NCBI GenBank assembly: GCA_024234995.1
Contig: JACKNF010000004.1
Location: 203,951-267,950 of the forward strand
Direction: 5' to 3'
Length of the DNA: 64,000 bases
Source: Gammaproteobacteria bacterium
GTDB lineage: Bacteria > Pseudomonadota > Gammaproteobacteria > Competibacterales > Competibacteraceae
In this document: positions 51,633 to 61,394 of the stretch, in pieces
Position numbering within the stretch: position 1 is the stretch's first letter
Layout of the letters: each line of letters opens with the position of its first letter
Translations under genes and position numbers: made by a program
The notes under the pieces: model-generated
The model's input: only the letters and a program-made list of their open reading frames with translations
The model's database searches: none
Told to the model about the DNA's origin: nothing

Positions 51633-54290
51633 TCACGAAGCGTTCAAAAGAGGCAAGCGGACATGAATCAGATGATGATCATCAGGATCCGTTTCCAAAG
51701 TAAATCCAAGCGCCTGATTCAGCCGGAGCATGGGTTCATTGTCATCCAGCACCTCGCCCACTACTTCCTGGATTCCCCGCTGCCGGGCATAAGCGATGAT
51801 TTGCTGCATCAAGAGCGCCCCTAATCCCCGCCCGGCCAGACTACGATCCAAAGCAATGGCATACTCGGCCTGTTCCCGGTCCGGGTCCGCGCTCAGGCTG
51901 ACCAGCCCCCACATCGCTGCTTTGCCGGCCACCTCCGGCCCGGCCAAAACCAGTGTCATCTCCCGGTCATAATCCAACTGAGTCAGCCGGGCGGCCATAT
52001 CAGGAGGCAATTCCTTAAATGATTGAAAAAACCGCCGCCGGACATCTTCCGGGGGCATGCGTCCGACCATTGCCTGGAGAGTCGGCTCATCCTCCGGGAG
52101 AATGGGCCGCAAAAGCAAGGAACGTCCGTCCGGTAATGTAACCGGCTGCTCCAGCTCCTTGGGATAGGGACGAATCGCCACGCGTTCAGTGGCCGGGCCA
52201 GCCGCCGGCGCGACGCAAATGCGGGCGCTTAGAGCGAGCACGCCGTCCCGGCTGACCCACAACGGATTGATATCCAGTTGGACCAGCTCGCCCAAATCGA
52301 TCACCATTTGCGAAACTTTGAGCAACGTCATAGCCAGCGCATCCAGATCAACGGCGCGGCCCGGATTGGCGCGCAGTTTTGCGTAAATCCGGGTACGAGA
52401 CATCAACTCGCGCGCGAGATGCATATTCAACGGCGGTAAGGCATAAGCAAGGTCATTGATAACCTGAGTTTCTGTTCCGCCATGGCCAAAAAATAAAACC
52501 GGTCCAGCCTTGAAGTCACGTCCAGTCCGCACCCCGATGGCGATTTCATAGGCATCTCCGCGGGACAGCATGGGTTGCACCGCAAACCCCTCAATCACGG
52601 TTCCCGCAGCGAGCGTTTCGACACGCCTGAGCATCGCAGCGGCAGCCTCGAACACCTCCTGCGGACCCTCCAGCGCTAAAGCCACGCCTCCAACATCGGC
52701 ACGGTTGGCAATCTGCGGGGAAAAGATTTTCAAGGCAACATGTCCCCCGAATTGAGCGGCCAGCTGGGCTGCCTCCTCGGGTGTCGCGGCAAAACCAGTG
52801 TTGACCAGCGGAATCTGATAGGCTGTCAGCAGCGCATGGGTCGCCTGGATATTCAAAGGGTCCTGGCGGGTGGCCAAGGCAGTGGCGATGATCTGGCGCG
52901 CTGCAGCGATGTCCGGCGTGAACGCCTCGGGAATGGAGGACGGCGTTTCCATCAGCAGGGCCTGATTACGCGCATATTCCGCAATACGAAGACAGGACCA
53001 GACAGCTTCTTCCGGGGTGCGGTAGGTGGCAATACCGGCTTCCTGGAACGCCTGCCAAGCCAGCGAGCCAGGCGTAGCGCCAACCCAGCTGACCAAGACC
53101 GGGCGCCGGCTCCGGGCCGCGCGCGCGATAATCGCTTGGGCAATTTCCCGCTCCAGGTCTGGAAACATCGGCACATGGACGATCAGGATGCCGCTAGCGC
53201 CCGGTTCCTGAAGCAATAGCTCCAGCGCTCTATCATATTCCCGGAAGCCAGCGCGATCGCCCAGATCCACCGGATTATCGATGACATAACCGGGTGGAAC
53301 GACGCGGGCCAGTTCAGCGCACGTGGCGGGACTGATGGCGGTCAGTTGCCCTCCCTCGCGGCTCAGCATGTCACCGGCGACCAGCCCAACGCTGCGGCTG
53401 TTGCCCAGGATGAATAAACGGTTTTTCTGCAGCAATGGGCTCAGCGCCAGAGCTTTTACTGCATTGAACCAGTGCTCCATGGTATCAACACGCAACATGC
53501 CGACCCGGCCAATGGCCGCGTCAAAGATCGCTTCATCAGCACTGCTCTTGCCGGCAGTGCGCGGCTTAAGAGCAATGACCGGCTTGACCCGCGCTGCCGC
53601 CCTCGCAGCAGAGAGAAATTGCCGCGGATTACGAACATTCTCCAGATAGAGCAGGATGGCGCGAGTTTGAGTCTCGCGAGCCAGATAATCCAGCAGATGG
53701 CTGCAGTCGACATCCCATTGATCGCCGAGTGAGATCAGATGTGAAAAGCCAATGTTACGCAGATGACCCCAATGGATGATGGCGTGCAGCATGGTCGATG
53801 ACGGAGTGACGACGCTGATGGAACCCCGGATCAGCGGAGTTTGACTGACAGTGGCATTCAGATGGCGGGCCGGTATGGCCATCCCCAGCCGGTCTGGCCC
53901 CAGGATACGCAACCGGTAAGGTTGCGCAGCAGCTAGGATATGTCGTTGTAATAACACATTATCTGATTTCTCCGATGGCGATTCATGATTGAGCAGCAAC
54001 ACCGCCTGAGTACCTTTGCCGCCCAGCTCATGAATCAGGTCCGGGCTTTCCGCCAGTGGCGTCGTGAGAATCGCCAATTCAGGCGTTTCAGGCAGACAGG
54101 CCACATTCTGGTACGCAAGTACGCCGGATACGGCATGACGGTAAGGGTTAACCGGCAGCACCGGCCCTTTGAACCCGGCATCGATCAAATTGCGCACGAG
54201 CAATGCGGCCGGGGCATCGTCTTGGCGGTCCTGTCCGATGACGGCGATCGAGCCCGGATTGAACATTGATTTCAGGGTACGGATCGTCAC
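51633..54290 (-). CDS. Pat/YfiQ-type protein lysine acetyltransferase (acyl-CoA synthetase-like plus GNAT)
   Basis: 885 residues in the order: CoA-binding domain (MFNPGSIAVIGQDRQDDAPA), succinyl-CoA-ligase-like flavodoxin domains (about 150-460), ATP-grasp part (about 470-690; GGHVALKIFSPQIANRADVG) and C-terminal GNAT acetyltransferase (about 725-885; EQAEYAIALDRSLAGRGLGA, LLMQQIIAYARQRG). This architecture is that of bacterial Pat, which acetylates acetyl-CoA synthetase and other metabolic enzymes. The missing phospho-His of true synthetases was not checked in detail. Confidence 0.88.
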   Translation of the reverse strand: MTIRTLKSMFNPGSIAVIGQDRQDDAPAALLVRNLIDAGFKGPVLPVNPYRHAVSGVLAYQNVACLPETPELAILTTPLAESPDLIHELGGKGTQAVLLLNHESPSEKSDNVLLQRHILAAAQPYRLRILGPDRLGMAIPARHLNATVSQTPLIRGSISVVTPSSTMLHAIIHWGHLRNIGFSHLISLGDQWDVDCSHLLDYLARETQTRAILLYLENVRNPRQFLSAARAAARVKPVIALKPRTAGKSSADEAIFDAAIGRVGMLRVDTMEHWFNAVKALALSPLLQKNRLFILGNSRSVGLVAGDMLSREGGQLTAISPATCAELARVVPPGYVIDNPVDLGDRAGFREYDRALELLLQEPGASGILIVHVPMFPDLEREIAQAIIARAARSRRPVLVSWVGATPGSLAWQAFQEAGIATYRTPEEAVWSCLRIAEYARNQALLMETPSSIPEAFTPDIAAARQIIATALATRQDPLNIQATHALLTAYQIPLVNTGFAATPEEAAQLAAQFGGHVALKIFSPQIANRADVGGVALALEGPQEVFEAAAAMLRRVETLAAGTVIEGFAVQPMLSRGDAYEIAIGVRTGRDFKAGPVLFFGHGGTETQVINDLAYALPPLNMHLARELMSRTRIYAKLRANPGRAVDLDALAMTLLKVSQMVIDLGELVQLDINPLWVSRDGVLALSARICVAPAAGPATERVAIRPYPKELEQPVTLPDGRSLLLRPILPEDEPTLQAMVGRMPPEDVRRRFFQSFKELPPDMAARLTQLDYDREMTLVLAGPEVAGKAAMWGLVSLSADPDREQAEYAIALDRSLAGRGLGALLMQQIIAYARQRGIQEVVGEVLDDNEPMLRLNQALGFTLETDPDDHHLIHVRLPLLNAS

Positions 54291-54338
54291 GATTTTCTCC
54301 TATTGGCAAGCCAAGGGATCGAACAGTGCATGCAGCGC

Positions 54339-54782
54339 TCATCCTAGGTTTTTCTGCCATAAAATCATCTGCGTGCAGCGAAATAGCGCGATCTTTCGGG
54401 CTGTTGCCTCATCGGTGACGATGGCATCCCAAACTTGCGTGTTACGCCCCAGGTGTTGAACGGTGGCGATGCAGCCAACGCTGCCGCCGTCTCTGGCGGT
54501 CCCAAGAAAGTTGCTTTTCAATTCGATGGTCGTGAATGACTCTGCTTCATCGGGCAGGTGGGCTAAAGTAGCATAGCCGCAGGCCGTGTCCGCCAGCGCT
54601 ACAACGCTGGCCGCATGCAGAAAATTGTTCGGTGCGATATGCAGTTTTTTGATTTTCATCCGGCATCGCAACATCTGGGGAGCCAATTCGACAATCTCGA
54701 TGCCTAGATAACCAGGCAGATATTCACTGCCGCGTTTGTTAAGCATTTCGATTGTCATATCGGAACGCAATCCACTCATCAT
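54339..54782 (-). CDS. Hot-dog fold thioesterase (PaaI family)
   Basis: 147 residues with the PaaI/4HBT pattern: a starting PGYLGIEIVEL strand, the hot-dog helix FLHAASVVALADTACGYAT with the catalytic-site HAAS(V), and ELKSNFLGTARDGG. It would hydrolyse acyl-CoA esters. It lies 39 bp downstream of the MFS gene and just upstream of the acetyltransferase, all on one strand. Confidence 0.85.
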   Translation of the reverse strand: MMSGLRSDMTIEMLNKRGSEYLPGYLGIEIVELAPQMLRCRMKIKKLHIAPNNFLHAASVVALADTACGYATLAHLPDEAESFTTIELKSNFLGTARDGGSVGCIATVQHLGRNTQVWDAIVTDEATARKIALFRCTQMILWQKNLG

Positions 54783-54829
54783 TTCTTCTCCTTGCGGTTA
54801 AATCGTTTGCGTGCTGACCGGCGCTCACA

Positions 54830-56044
54830 TCATGCCGCTGCCAATGGCTTGGCAACCGGCATCTCCCGGATCGGCAGATTGACGAGAGCAGCCAGCACGG
54901 CCAAGCTCATATCGGCATACCACATCCAGCTATAGTCGCCAAACCGCATGATCGCCAGACCACCCAGATAAGCGCCAAAAAAGCCGCCAAGCTGGTGCGA
55001 AAACAGGGTCATGCCAAATAGGGTTGCCAGATAGCGGACACCAAACAGCTTGCCGACAATCGCGGCAGTCGGGGGCACCGTCGCTAACCAAGTGAAACCC
55101 AGGCCCGCTGCGAACAGATAATAGGTGAGTTGCGTCCTCGGCATCAGCAAGTGCCAAGCAATCAGCAAGGCGCGGGAACCGTACATGACCGCCAAGATGT
55201 ATTTACTGCGATACTTGGCAACGCACAAGCCCGCGTAAAGACTCCCGAAAATGTTGGCGAGACCGATGATAGCGAGAGACCAGCTGGCAACGGAAGGCGG
55301 TAAACCGCATATCTGCACCTCGCCCGGCAGGTGCGTCACGAGGAAGGCGATATGAAATCCGCAGGTAAAAAAACCGGCATGAAGGAGCAAATAGCTCGGA
55401 TCTTTCAAAGAAGCGCCGATCGCCTTCAGCACCCCGAAATCCGGCCCCATGTGCTGGACCGGCGCTTCTGCCTGCTGGGTCACTTTCCCGGCAAGCGGCA
55501 ACGCGGCCAGCGCCACCAGCGCCATCGTCCACATCGCTCCCATCCAGCCGATGGTCTGAATCAGTTTTTGCAGGATCGGCGCAAAGATGAATTGACCGAA
55601 CGAACCGCCGGCGTTGATGACACCCGCTGCCGCACCGTGCGCTACAGCCGGCAGGCGCCGGGCCGCTGCGCCGATCAAAACGGAGAAACTGCCAGCCCCA
55701 GAGCCGATGGCTGAAAGCAGACCCAGCGAGACGGTAAAGCCAAACCCTGAGGTCATGAACGGTGTCATAGCGCTACCGAGAGCCAGGATTACCAAGCCGC
55801 CGATTAACACGGCGCGCGGACCAAAACGGTCGGCGAGCCCCCCGGCGACCGGCTGAATCGCCCCCCACGTGAATTGACCGATAGCAAGGGCAAAACTGAT
55901 CGTGGTGATTCCCAGGCCGGTTGATGTCATCAAAGGGCTGACGAACAAGCCAAGCGACTGACGCACACCCATGGTTACCATCAAAATCCCGGCGGCAGCC
56001 AGAGTGGTCACTAAAACATCGGGTTTTCTTAATGAATGAAACAT
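54830..56044 (-). CDS. MFS transporter (OFA / monocarboxylate-like)
   Basis: About 404 residues from the ATG at 56044, 12 membrane segments. GVRQSLGLFVSPLMTSTGLG and GGLADRFGPRAVLIGGLV in the first half and a Gly/Ala-rich HQLGGFFGAYLGGLA in the second are typical of MFS members close to oxalate/formate or monocarboxylate carriers. It is divergent from a LysR gene, which probably regulates it. The substrate is unknown. Confidence 0.85.
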   Translation of the reverse strand: MFHSLRKPDVLVTTLAAAGILMVTMGVRQSLGLFVSPLMTSTGLGITTISFALAIGQFTWGAIQPVAGGLADRFGPRAVLIGGLVILALGSAMTPFMTSGFGFTVSLGLLSAIGSGAGSFSVLIGAAARRLPAVAHGAAAGVINAGGSFGQFIFAPILQKLIQTIGWMGAMWTMALVALAALPLAGKVTQQAEAPVQHMGPDFGVLKAIGASLKDPSYLLLHAGFFTCGFHIAFLVTHLPGEVQICGLPPSVASWSLAIIGLANIFGSLYAGLCVAKYRSKYILAVMYGSRALLIAWHLLMPRTQLTYYLFAAGLGFTWLATVPPTAAIVGKLFGVRYLATLFGMTLFSHQLGGFFGAYLGGLAIMRFGDYSWMWYADMSLAVLAALVNLPIREMPVAKPLAAA

Positions 56045-56159
56045 GACTCTTTTCCCCCAGGCCCTAGAGAATCGCAATCAAGATGCCAGCACTGTAGCCT
56101 GAAAAATTCAGATAACATAGCCTATGATTCACATCACACTGTCAACGGAATATTGACAA

Positions 56160-57074
56160 ATGGCTTGGTTACGCAGTTGGGAAAGCTTCGTGAAAGCAGT
56201 AGAAGCCGGCAGCATGTCGGCGGCGGCCCGGCGTCTCGATTGCACCCGGGCACACATTAGCAAGCAAATTGGCGAATTGGAGCACGCTTTTGGCGTGCGC
56301 CTGTTAGAACGCTCCACGCGCAAGCTGCGCCTGACTCCTTCAGGAGAAGTGTTTTATCAGCACGCCCTGCGCGCCTTGGAAGCTGTCGAGACCACGGCTG
56401 TTGCGATGAGGAACCTGGGCGATGCGCCTCGCGGCATCTTGCGAATCAGCGCCACCGTTACTTTCGGGCGCATGTACATCGCTCCGCTTATTCCAAAGCT
56501 GGTCGCACGCTATCCAGAGTTGTGTTGCGAACTGATTCTGACGGATCAACTTGTCAATCTCGTCGACGACAATATCGATTTAGCGCTCCGCATGACCAAG
56601 ACACCTCCAGAGGATGCCATCGCGCGCCCGCTGGTCACTCTGAAACGGGTGATCTGCGCGGCTCCAGCCTATCTGGCCGCTCATGGTGAGCCTAAAACAC
56701 CGCAGGAACTGGCACATCATGAATGCTTCAGTTATTTGCTGACTGACCGGGGCGTTTGGCATCTTATCGGCAAGCATGGCCAGGAAATCAGCGTTCCCGT
56801 TCATCACCGGTTTCAGGTCAACAATATCGATTGCTTGCTGGAAGCCGTCCTTGCAGGGCACGGTTTGGGGATCTTGCCCACCTATCTTTGCGGTCCGGAG
56901 CTAGCGTTAGGAACTTTGCGCACGGTCCTCGACTCTTTCGAACCGGTCACCCATCTAGGACAGTATCTCTACGCCTGTTATACGCCAAGCCGGATTCGCG
57001 TGCCTAAGGTACGAGTCTTTGTCGGCGAATTGGAAAAGATACTCAACCCTATTCCGCCTTGGGAGCGGTCGTGA
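56160..57074 (+). CDS. LysR-family transcriptional regulator
   Basis: 304 residues: N-terminal winged helix (SFVKAVEAGSMSAAARRLDC, TRAHISKQIGELEHAFGVRL), then the two-lobe effector domain (LRISATVTFGRMYIAPLIPK ... GLGILPTYLCG). It is of CrgA/AaeR-like type. Divergent orientation to the MFS gene, 115 bp apart, suggests control of that transporter. Confidence 0.9.
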   Translation: MAWLRSWESFVKAVEAGSMSAAARRLDCTRAHISKQIGELEHAFGVRLLERSTRKLRLTPSGEVFYQHALRALEAVETTAVAMRNLGDAPRGILRISATVTFGRMYIAPLIPKLVARYPELCCELILTDQLVNLVDDNIDLALRMTKTPPEDAIARPLVTLKRVICAAPAYLAAHGEPKTPQELAHHECFSYLLTDRGVWHLIGKHGQEISVPVHHRFQVNNIDCLLEAVLAGHGLGILPTYLCGPELALGTLRTVLDSFEPVTHLGQYLYACYTPSRIRVPKVRVFVGELEKILNPIPPWERS

Positions 57075-57092
57075 CCCAGGCTTTAGGGTATT

Positions 57093-57497
57093 TTAGAGCG
57101 TTTCCTGCGCAGGCTGGCGTTTGGCGGCCAATCCGGCTTGATGAACCCGCCGCGCTTCGTTCTTGCGCGCCCGTTCCTGCTGGCGGCAAGGCCGGCAGCG
57201 CGACGCCGTTGTCCAGACATCACCCTGTGCTTCCTCATACCACCATTGCTGTTGAGCCGCGGTCCAGACTTGTGCTTTCCCGCAATCCTTGCAGTGGAAT
57301 GGCCGGTCCTGGTAGTAGCCCCGTTGAACAAAATCGGGGATGCTGTAGCTGTTTGTGGGCTGCAACCGGGTGAGTGTCACCTTGATTGTGCCTATGGGGT
57401 AATCCACTGGCCGCATGTTGGCACGGCGGGCTTGACGCTCGGCGCGCTGGGTGCGGCGGGCCTTAATTTCCTGCCGCCGCTGCTTGTTGCTTTTCAT
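57093..57497 (-). CDS. Small zinc-ribbon protein
   Basis: 134 residues from the ATG at 57497; the frame extends farther 5' over the FabH-like gene. A basic N-terminus (MKSNKQRRQEIKARRTQRAE) precedes a four-cysteine zinc ribbon, CKDCG and CRPC, separated by about 35 residues with WWYEEAQGDVW. It matches a family of small zinc-ribbon proteins of unknown function found with a nucleic-acid-like charge profile. Confidence 0.75.
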   Translation of the reverse strand: MKSNKQRRQEIKARRTQRAERQARRANMRPVDYPIGTIKVTLTRLQPTNSYSIPDFVQRGYYQDRPFHCKDCGKAQVWTAAQQQWWYEEAQGDVWTTASRCRPCRQQERARKNEARRVHQAGLAAKRQPAQETL

Positions 57498-57507
57498 GGA
57501 AGCATTC

Positions 57508-58518
57508 CTAATGCCATCGCCATAACGATGCGGCCAACGAGATACCGCCGCCGCTGGCGCAGAACAATACGAGTGAACCCGGTGCCGGACCTTTGCCTTG
57601 GGCGATGGCATCGTCTAGAACCATCGGGAGGCAAGCGGAACCGGTATAACCATATTTGTCCATGATCCAGTGTGTTTTATCAAGAGGTTGCTTCAATGCT
57701 GCCATCGTGGCTTCGAGGGTGCGTAAGTTGACTTGGGTAAAGTAATAGTGATCCACATCATCTGGTTGCAGGCGGATTCCCATGCGTGCACTGGCGCGGG
57801 CTAATAATCGCTCGATCAAAGGCGGCCACTGTTCAGTGTTGAAGGTGGCTGGAAAGGGGCGGGCAAATTGCACCACGGGTGGTCCGTATTGCGCCACGTG
57901 AGCGGCAGTGGCCGGGCGGAATGTCCCGCCAGTATAGATGCCCAACGCATCGTGGTATTCGCCAGCTGCCGCCGTGATTGTTGCCAGCCAGCCCGGTGCC
58001 GGACCGGCGCCGATGATCACCGCGCCTGCTCCGTCCGCGAATAAAGTAGCGGTTTTCTTATCCTCTCTGTTTAGAAACCGGCTCATTCCATAGGCGCCAA
58101 TTACTAAGATGCAGGATTCATCCGGTTCGGTGATGACGATCTTCGCGGCTAAATCTAATGCGATCACCCAACCGGCACAGGCGCTGTTCACGTCGAACAC
58201 GCCGGCTCGCAGTGCGCCAAGTTTGGCTTGGACGACCGCCGCTGTCGCTGGGCTCAGATAGTCAGGCGTGTCGGTGGCAATGATGATCCGGTCCAATGCC
58301 ATTGGCTCCAGGCCAGCGTGTTCCAGGGCTGCCCAGCCAGCGGCCATTGCCAGATCCGAAGTTACCTGGTCATCGCGCATCCATCGGCGCTCGCAGATGC
58401 CCACATGTCCGGCTAGCCAATCGCCAACCGATTCGCCGAATCGGGGAGCAAAAGCAGCGTTGGTTACGACTTGTTCAGGAACATTGCTTCCCGTGCTAAT
58501 AATCTGGGCATGGCGCAT
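57508..58518 (-). CDS. FabH-like beta-ketoacyl-ACP synthase III homologue, atypical active site
   Basis: 336 residues of the KAS III fold with the nucleophile Cys114 in VNSACAGW and LFADGAGAVIIG. The His and Asn of the FabH triad appear changed: the HQAN-type motif reads FTQVNLRT (Thr261) and the GNTSA-type motif reads YGYTGSA (Tyr291). It may therefore be an acyl transferase, condensing enzyme with other chemistry, or thiolase-like ligand enzyme rather than fatty-acid FabH. It stands alone, without other fab genes. Confidence 0.82.
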   Translation of the reverse strand: MRHAQIISTGSNVPEQVVTNAAFAPRFGESVGDWLAGHVGICERRWMRDDQVTSDLAMAAGWAALEHAGLEPMALDRIIIATDTPDYLSPATAAVVQAKLGALRAGVFDVNSACAGWVIALDLAAKIVITEPDESCILVIGAYGMSRFLNREDKKTATLFADGAGAVIIGAGPAPGWLATITAAAGEYHDALGIYTGGTFRPATAAHVAQYGPPVVQFARPFPATFNTEQWPPLIERLLARASARMGIRLQPDDVDHYYFTQVNLRTLEATMAALKQPLDKTHWIMDKYGYTGSACLPMVLDDAIAQGKGPAPGSLVLFCASGGGISLAASLWRWH

Positions 58519-58663
58519 GGGTTATCTCCGGGAAGAATTAGAACAGAGCCGCTATCTTATAGAAGCAGCGGGGAGGGTATTAATCCGAACCTGGATTTGC
58601 TCCTCTCAACGCAATAGTAGACTGTAAACCTGACTTGATCACCTGACACGCTGGGAGTTGGAT

Positions 58664-59572
58664 ATGGAATTGGGTTTGATTGGACTCGGTAAAATGGGTG
58701 CTCCGATGACCCAACGCCTTCTTCAGCAGAAGCATACGGTGTGGGTCTACGATGCTGATCCTGTCAAAGGCCGCGAACTGGCCGGGCTTGGCGCACAACC
58801 GGCAAAGACGCTGGATGAATTGGTGGCTGGATTGAAAGCACCGCGTGCCGTGTGGGTGATGCTCCCTGCCGGTGGGGTGACTGAAACAATGCTTCGTAGC
58901 TTAGCCAGCCTGCTGGAACCGGGCGATCTAGGGGTGGATGGTGGAAATAGTCATTATCAGGACTCCATCCGCCGGGCGGGTGAGTGGGCAGAACGCGGTC
59001 TCCACTTTCTCGACGTAGGGACCAGCGGCGGTATCTGGGGGCTTCGCGAAGGCTACAGCTTGATGATCGGTGGTGAGATTGAGCAGGTTGAACGGCTTCG
59101 GCCGGTTTTTGCCGCTTTGGCGCCAGCACCGGATTGCGGCTGGGGACGGGTGGGCGCGCACGGCGCCGGCCATTTCGCCAAAATGGTGCATAACGGCATC
59201 GAGTATGGCCTGATGCAAGCTTATGCCGAGGGGTTTGCTATTCTCCACGCCAAATCGGATTTGATAGAAGATTCCGCCAGGGTAGCCGGACTCTGGCGGA
59301 ACGGCAGTGTGATTCGCTCTTGGCTGCTCGATCTGATTGCGGCGGCGCTGGCTGAGAATCCAGCAATGACGGGGATTTCTAGCGCTGTAGCGGATTCCGG
59401 GGAGGGCCGATGGACGGTAGCCGAGGCTATTGATCTCAATGTCCCGGCGCCCGTCATCACTTTATCCCTGCTGAATCGTCTGGCCAGCCGGGTGGAGACA
59501 CGTTATGCCGATCAATTGCTGGCTGTGATGCGCCAGAAATTCGGCGGGCATGCTGTTGATTCAAATGATTAG
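58664..59572 (+). CDS. Decarboxylating 6-phosphogluconate dehydrogenase (short form)
   Basis: 302 residues from the ATG at 58664 (GGGAG 6 bases upstream). Rossmann motif GLIGLGKMGAP at residues 4-14, substrate loops VDGGNSHYQDS and DVGTSGGIWG, and the catalytic Lys in GAGHFAKMVHNGIEYG. The 300-residue length is that of the GndA/YqeC group, not the 470-residue Gnd. It makes ribulose 5-phosphate and NAD(P)H. Confidence 0.9.
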   Translation: MELGLIGLGKMGAPMTQRLLQQKHTVWVYDADPVKGRELAGLGAQPAKTLDELVAGLKAPRAVWVMLPAGGVTETMLRSLASLLEPGDLGVDGGNSHYQDSIRRAGEWAERGLHFLDVGTSGGIWGLREGYSLMIGGEIEQVERLRPVFAALAPAPDCGWGRVGAHGAGHFAKMVHNGIEYGLMQAYAEGFAILHAKSDLIEDSARVAGLWRNGSVIRSWLLDLIAAALAENPAMTGISSAVADSGEGRWTVAEAIDLNVPAPVITLSLLNRLASRVETRYADQLLAVMRQKFGGHAVDSND

Positions 59573-59600
59573 TTTTCCTTCAACAACCGTCGCTTGAAAA

Positions 59601-60392
59601 TTATGCCAATCGATCCAAGCGCAAGCGCTGACGCTCGTCGAACAGACGTTGCGAGCCGATCCAAACGGCTGCCACTGTCCCTAGCCCCGTGCCAGCAGAA
59701 ATTAAGAACATGATCAGTAATTGATACTTAGCTGCTTCCAGCGGCGGGCTGCCTGCTAGGATCTGACCCGTCATCATGCCAGGCAGACTGACCAGCCCCG
59801 CGGCGGCCATAGCATTAACAATGGGAATGAGTCCTGAACGCAGGGCGTCGCGGCGGATACCGGTGATGGCTTCCTCCCAGGTGGCTCCAAGTAACAAACG
59901 GGCTTCGATGCACCCCCGTGCCTCCCGAGCTTGGCGGGTGAGGTGGTCCAGGGCGATTGCTACCCCGCTCATCGTGTTACCCAGCATCATGCCCAGCAAG
60001 GGAATCATGTATTGAGGCTGATACCAGGGATTGACTCTGATAATGACCATGAGCGCCAGCAAGGTAACGCTGAAAGACGACACAAACAGGGAAAGGGCGC
60101 CAATTCCATAACCCCACATTCCGCGGTAGCAGTGTTTTTGCCGGCTGCGCACCTCCCAACTGGCCACCGACAACATGACCAGCACCATAAGTCCAATCAG
60201 CGCCAAGTGGGTCTGAGCAAATAATTGCTTTAAAACCAGTCCGATAAGCATCAATTGTACGGTACTGCGCAGTGCAGCAATTAACACTTGGCGCTCGACA
60301 CCCAAGTGCAGCCGCCATGATAAAGCGGCCAGTAGCAGCACCAGTCCAGAGGCCAAGGCCAGATCCCAGACACTCAGGTGGATCAGGCTCAT
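59601..60392 (-). CDS. fetB: FetB-type ABC transporter permease
   Basis: 263 residues, about 7 membrane segments, matching the FetB/UPF0014 family: ALRSTVQLMLIGLVLKQLF, NPWYQPQYMIPLLGMMLGNT and MTGQILAGSPPLEAAKYQLL. FetAB is associated with iron homeostasis and peroxide resistance in Escherichia coli. It overlaps fetA by 4 bp. Confidence 0.9.
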   Translation of the reverse strand: MSLIHLSVWDLALASGLVLLLAALSWRLHLGVERQVLIAALRSTVQLMLIGLVLKQLFAQTHLALIGLMVLVMLSVASWEVRSRQKHCYRGMWGYGIGALSLFVSSFSVTLLALMVIIRVNPWYQPQYMIPLLGMMLGNTMSGVAIALDHLTRQAREARGCIEARLLLGATWEEAITGIRRDALRSGLIPIVNAMAAAGLVSLPGMMTGQILAGSPPLEAAKYQLLIMFLISAGTGLGTVAAVWIGSQRLFDERQRLRLDRLA

Positions 60393-61000
60393 ATCTCAGG
60401 CTCTAACCTGTTCTTGCGAATTACCAGCCGCCGTCCCCCCAGGCGGGCCCGTTGTTCGGGATCATGACTGACCCATAGCAAAGCTGCGTTGCAGATGTTG
60501 CCATAATCCTCCAGTACGGTTTCTACCCGGCTCCGGTTGACCGGATCAAGATGAGCTGTTGCTTCATCCAGCAGCAGGGCCTGGGGTTGATTCAATAGCA
60601 GGCGTGCTAATGCCAGGCGTTGGCGTTCGCCAGTGGACAAACGAGTGATCGGCCAGCCGCACACATCGGTATCGAAACCTAGCATGTTCAGTAATCGCTC
60701 CGGCTTGAGATGAGTCGTGGATGCTGGCCAATGCTCGCCCACGGTCTTCGCCCACCAATAGCTTTCTGATGGCAGCAAACCGACTCGACGCCGCCACTCT
60801 GGAGGAGGGAGACGGGAGCGGGGAATATCATCGAGCCAGACTTCGCCGCGATGGGGATCCAGATCGGCGATCGCCCGCAGCAGCAGGCTCTTGCCAGAAC
60901 CTGATGCTCCGGACAGAAAGAGCCGTTCACCGGCCGCTAAGGTGAGATGGACGTCCCTTAGTAGCGCGGTTGATAAACCTTCCAGGCGCAATCCAGCCAT
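60389..61000 (-). CDS. fetA: FetA-type ABC transporter ATP-binding protein
   Basis: 203 residues with Walker A GASGSGKS, signature LSTGERQRLALARLLL, Walker B ALLLDEATAHLD and the H-loop (WVSHDPEQ). The short length and coupling to fetB identify it as the FetA partner. No ribosome site was strong enough to fix the start with certainty. Confidence 0.88.
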   Translation of the reverse strand: MAGLRLEGLSTALLRDVHLTLAAGERLFLSGASGSGKSLLLRAIADLDPHRGEVWLDDIPRSRLPPPEWRRRVGLLPSESYWWAKTVGEHWPASTTHLKPERLLNMLGFDTDVCGWPITRLSTGERQRLALARLLLNQPQALLLDEATAHLDPVNRSRVETVLEDYGNICNAALLWVSHDPEQRARLGGRRLVIRKNRLEPEI

Positions 61001-61394
61001 CAGGTGTATCCAAAGAGCCGGCTACGGATCCGGCAGACCGAAGGCACATCTCCAGGATTTTTGGTAGTTATGGTGAAAACCATCGTTCAGCTCAGTCTTT
61101 GATTGGTTTGAATTAGAGCCACGGCTTTATCTGAAAGAAGTGGCGGCTATGATTCCTCATCTTTTAAATTATCGCTTACAAGTTAATGTTTTCAATTAAT
61201 GTTTTTGAGGGATGTTGAGGACTCGCTGGTATTTGCAGGCATTGGGTTGGGTGAGCGGGCGGTTTCCGGGAAGGCTTAAGCGTACCGGATTCCCTGGCAT
61301 GAGGGCCGCCAGGCTGGCAATGTTATGTCAAGCGGATGTTCAGTGAAGGATGATGATGAATTCAAGCCGGCTTGATGAGGGAGGTTGCCCGCTG
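61001..61394. other. 394-bp gap without a gene
   Basis: No protein-coding frame with support is present. The left part should contain the fetAB promoter, and the segment near 61150-61215 is A+T-rich. The right part is the 3' flank of the gdx gene. No terminator was obvious. Confidence 0.5.
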
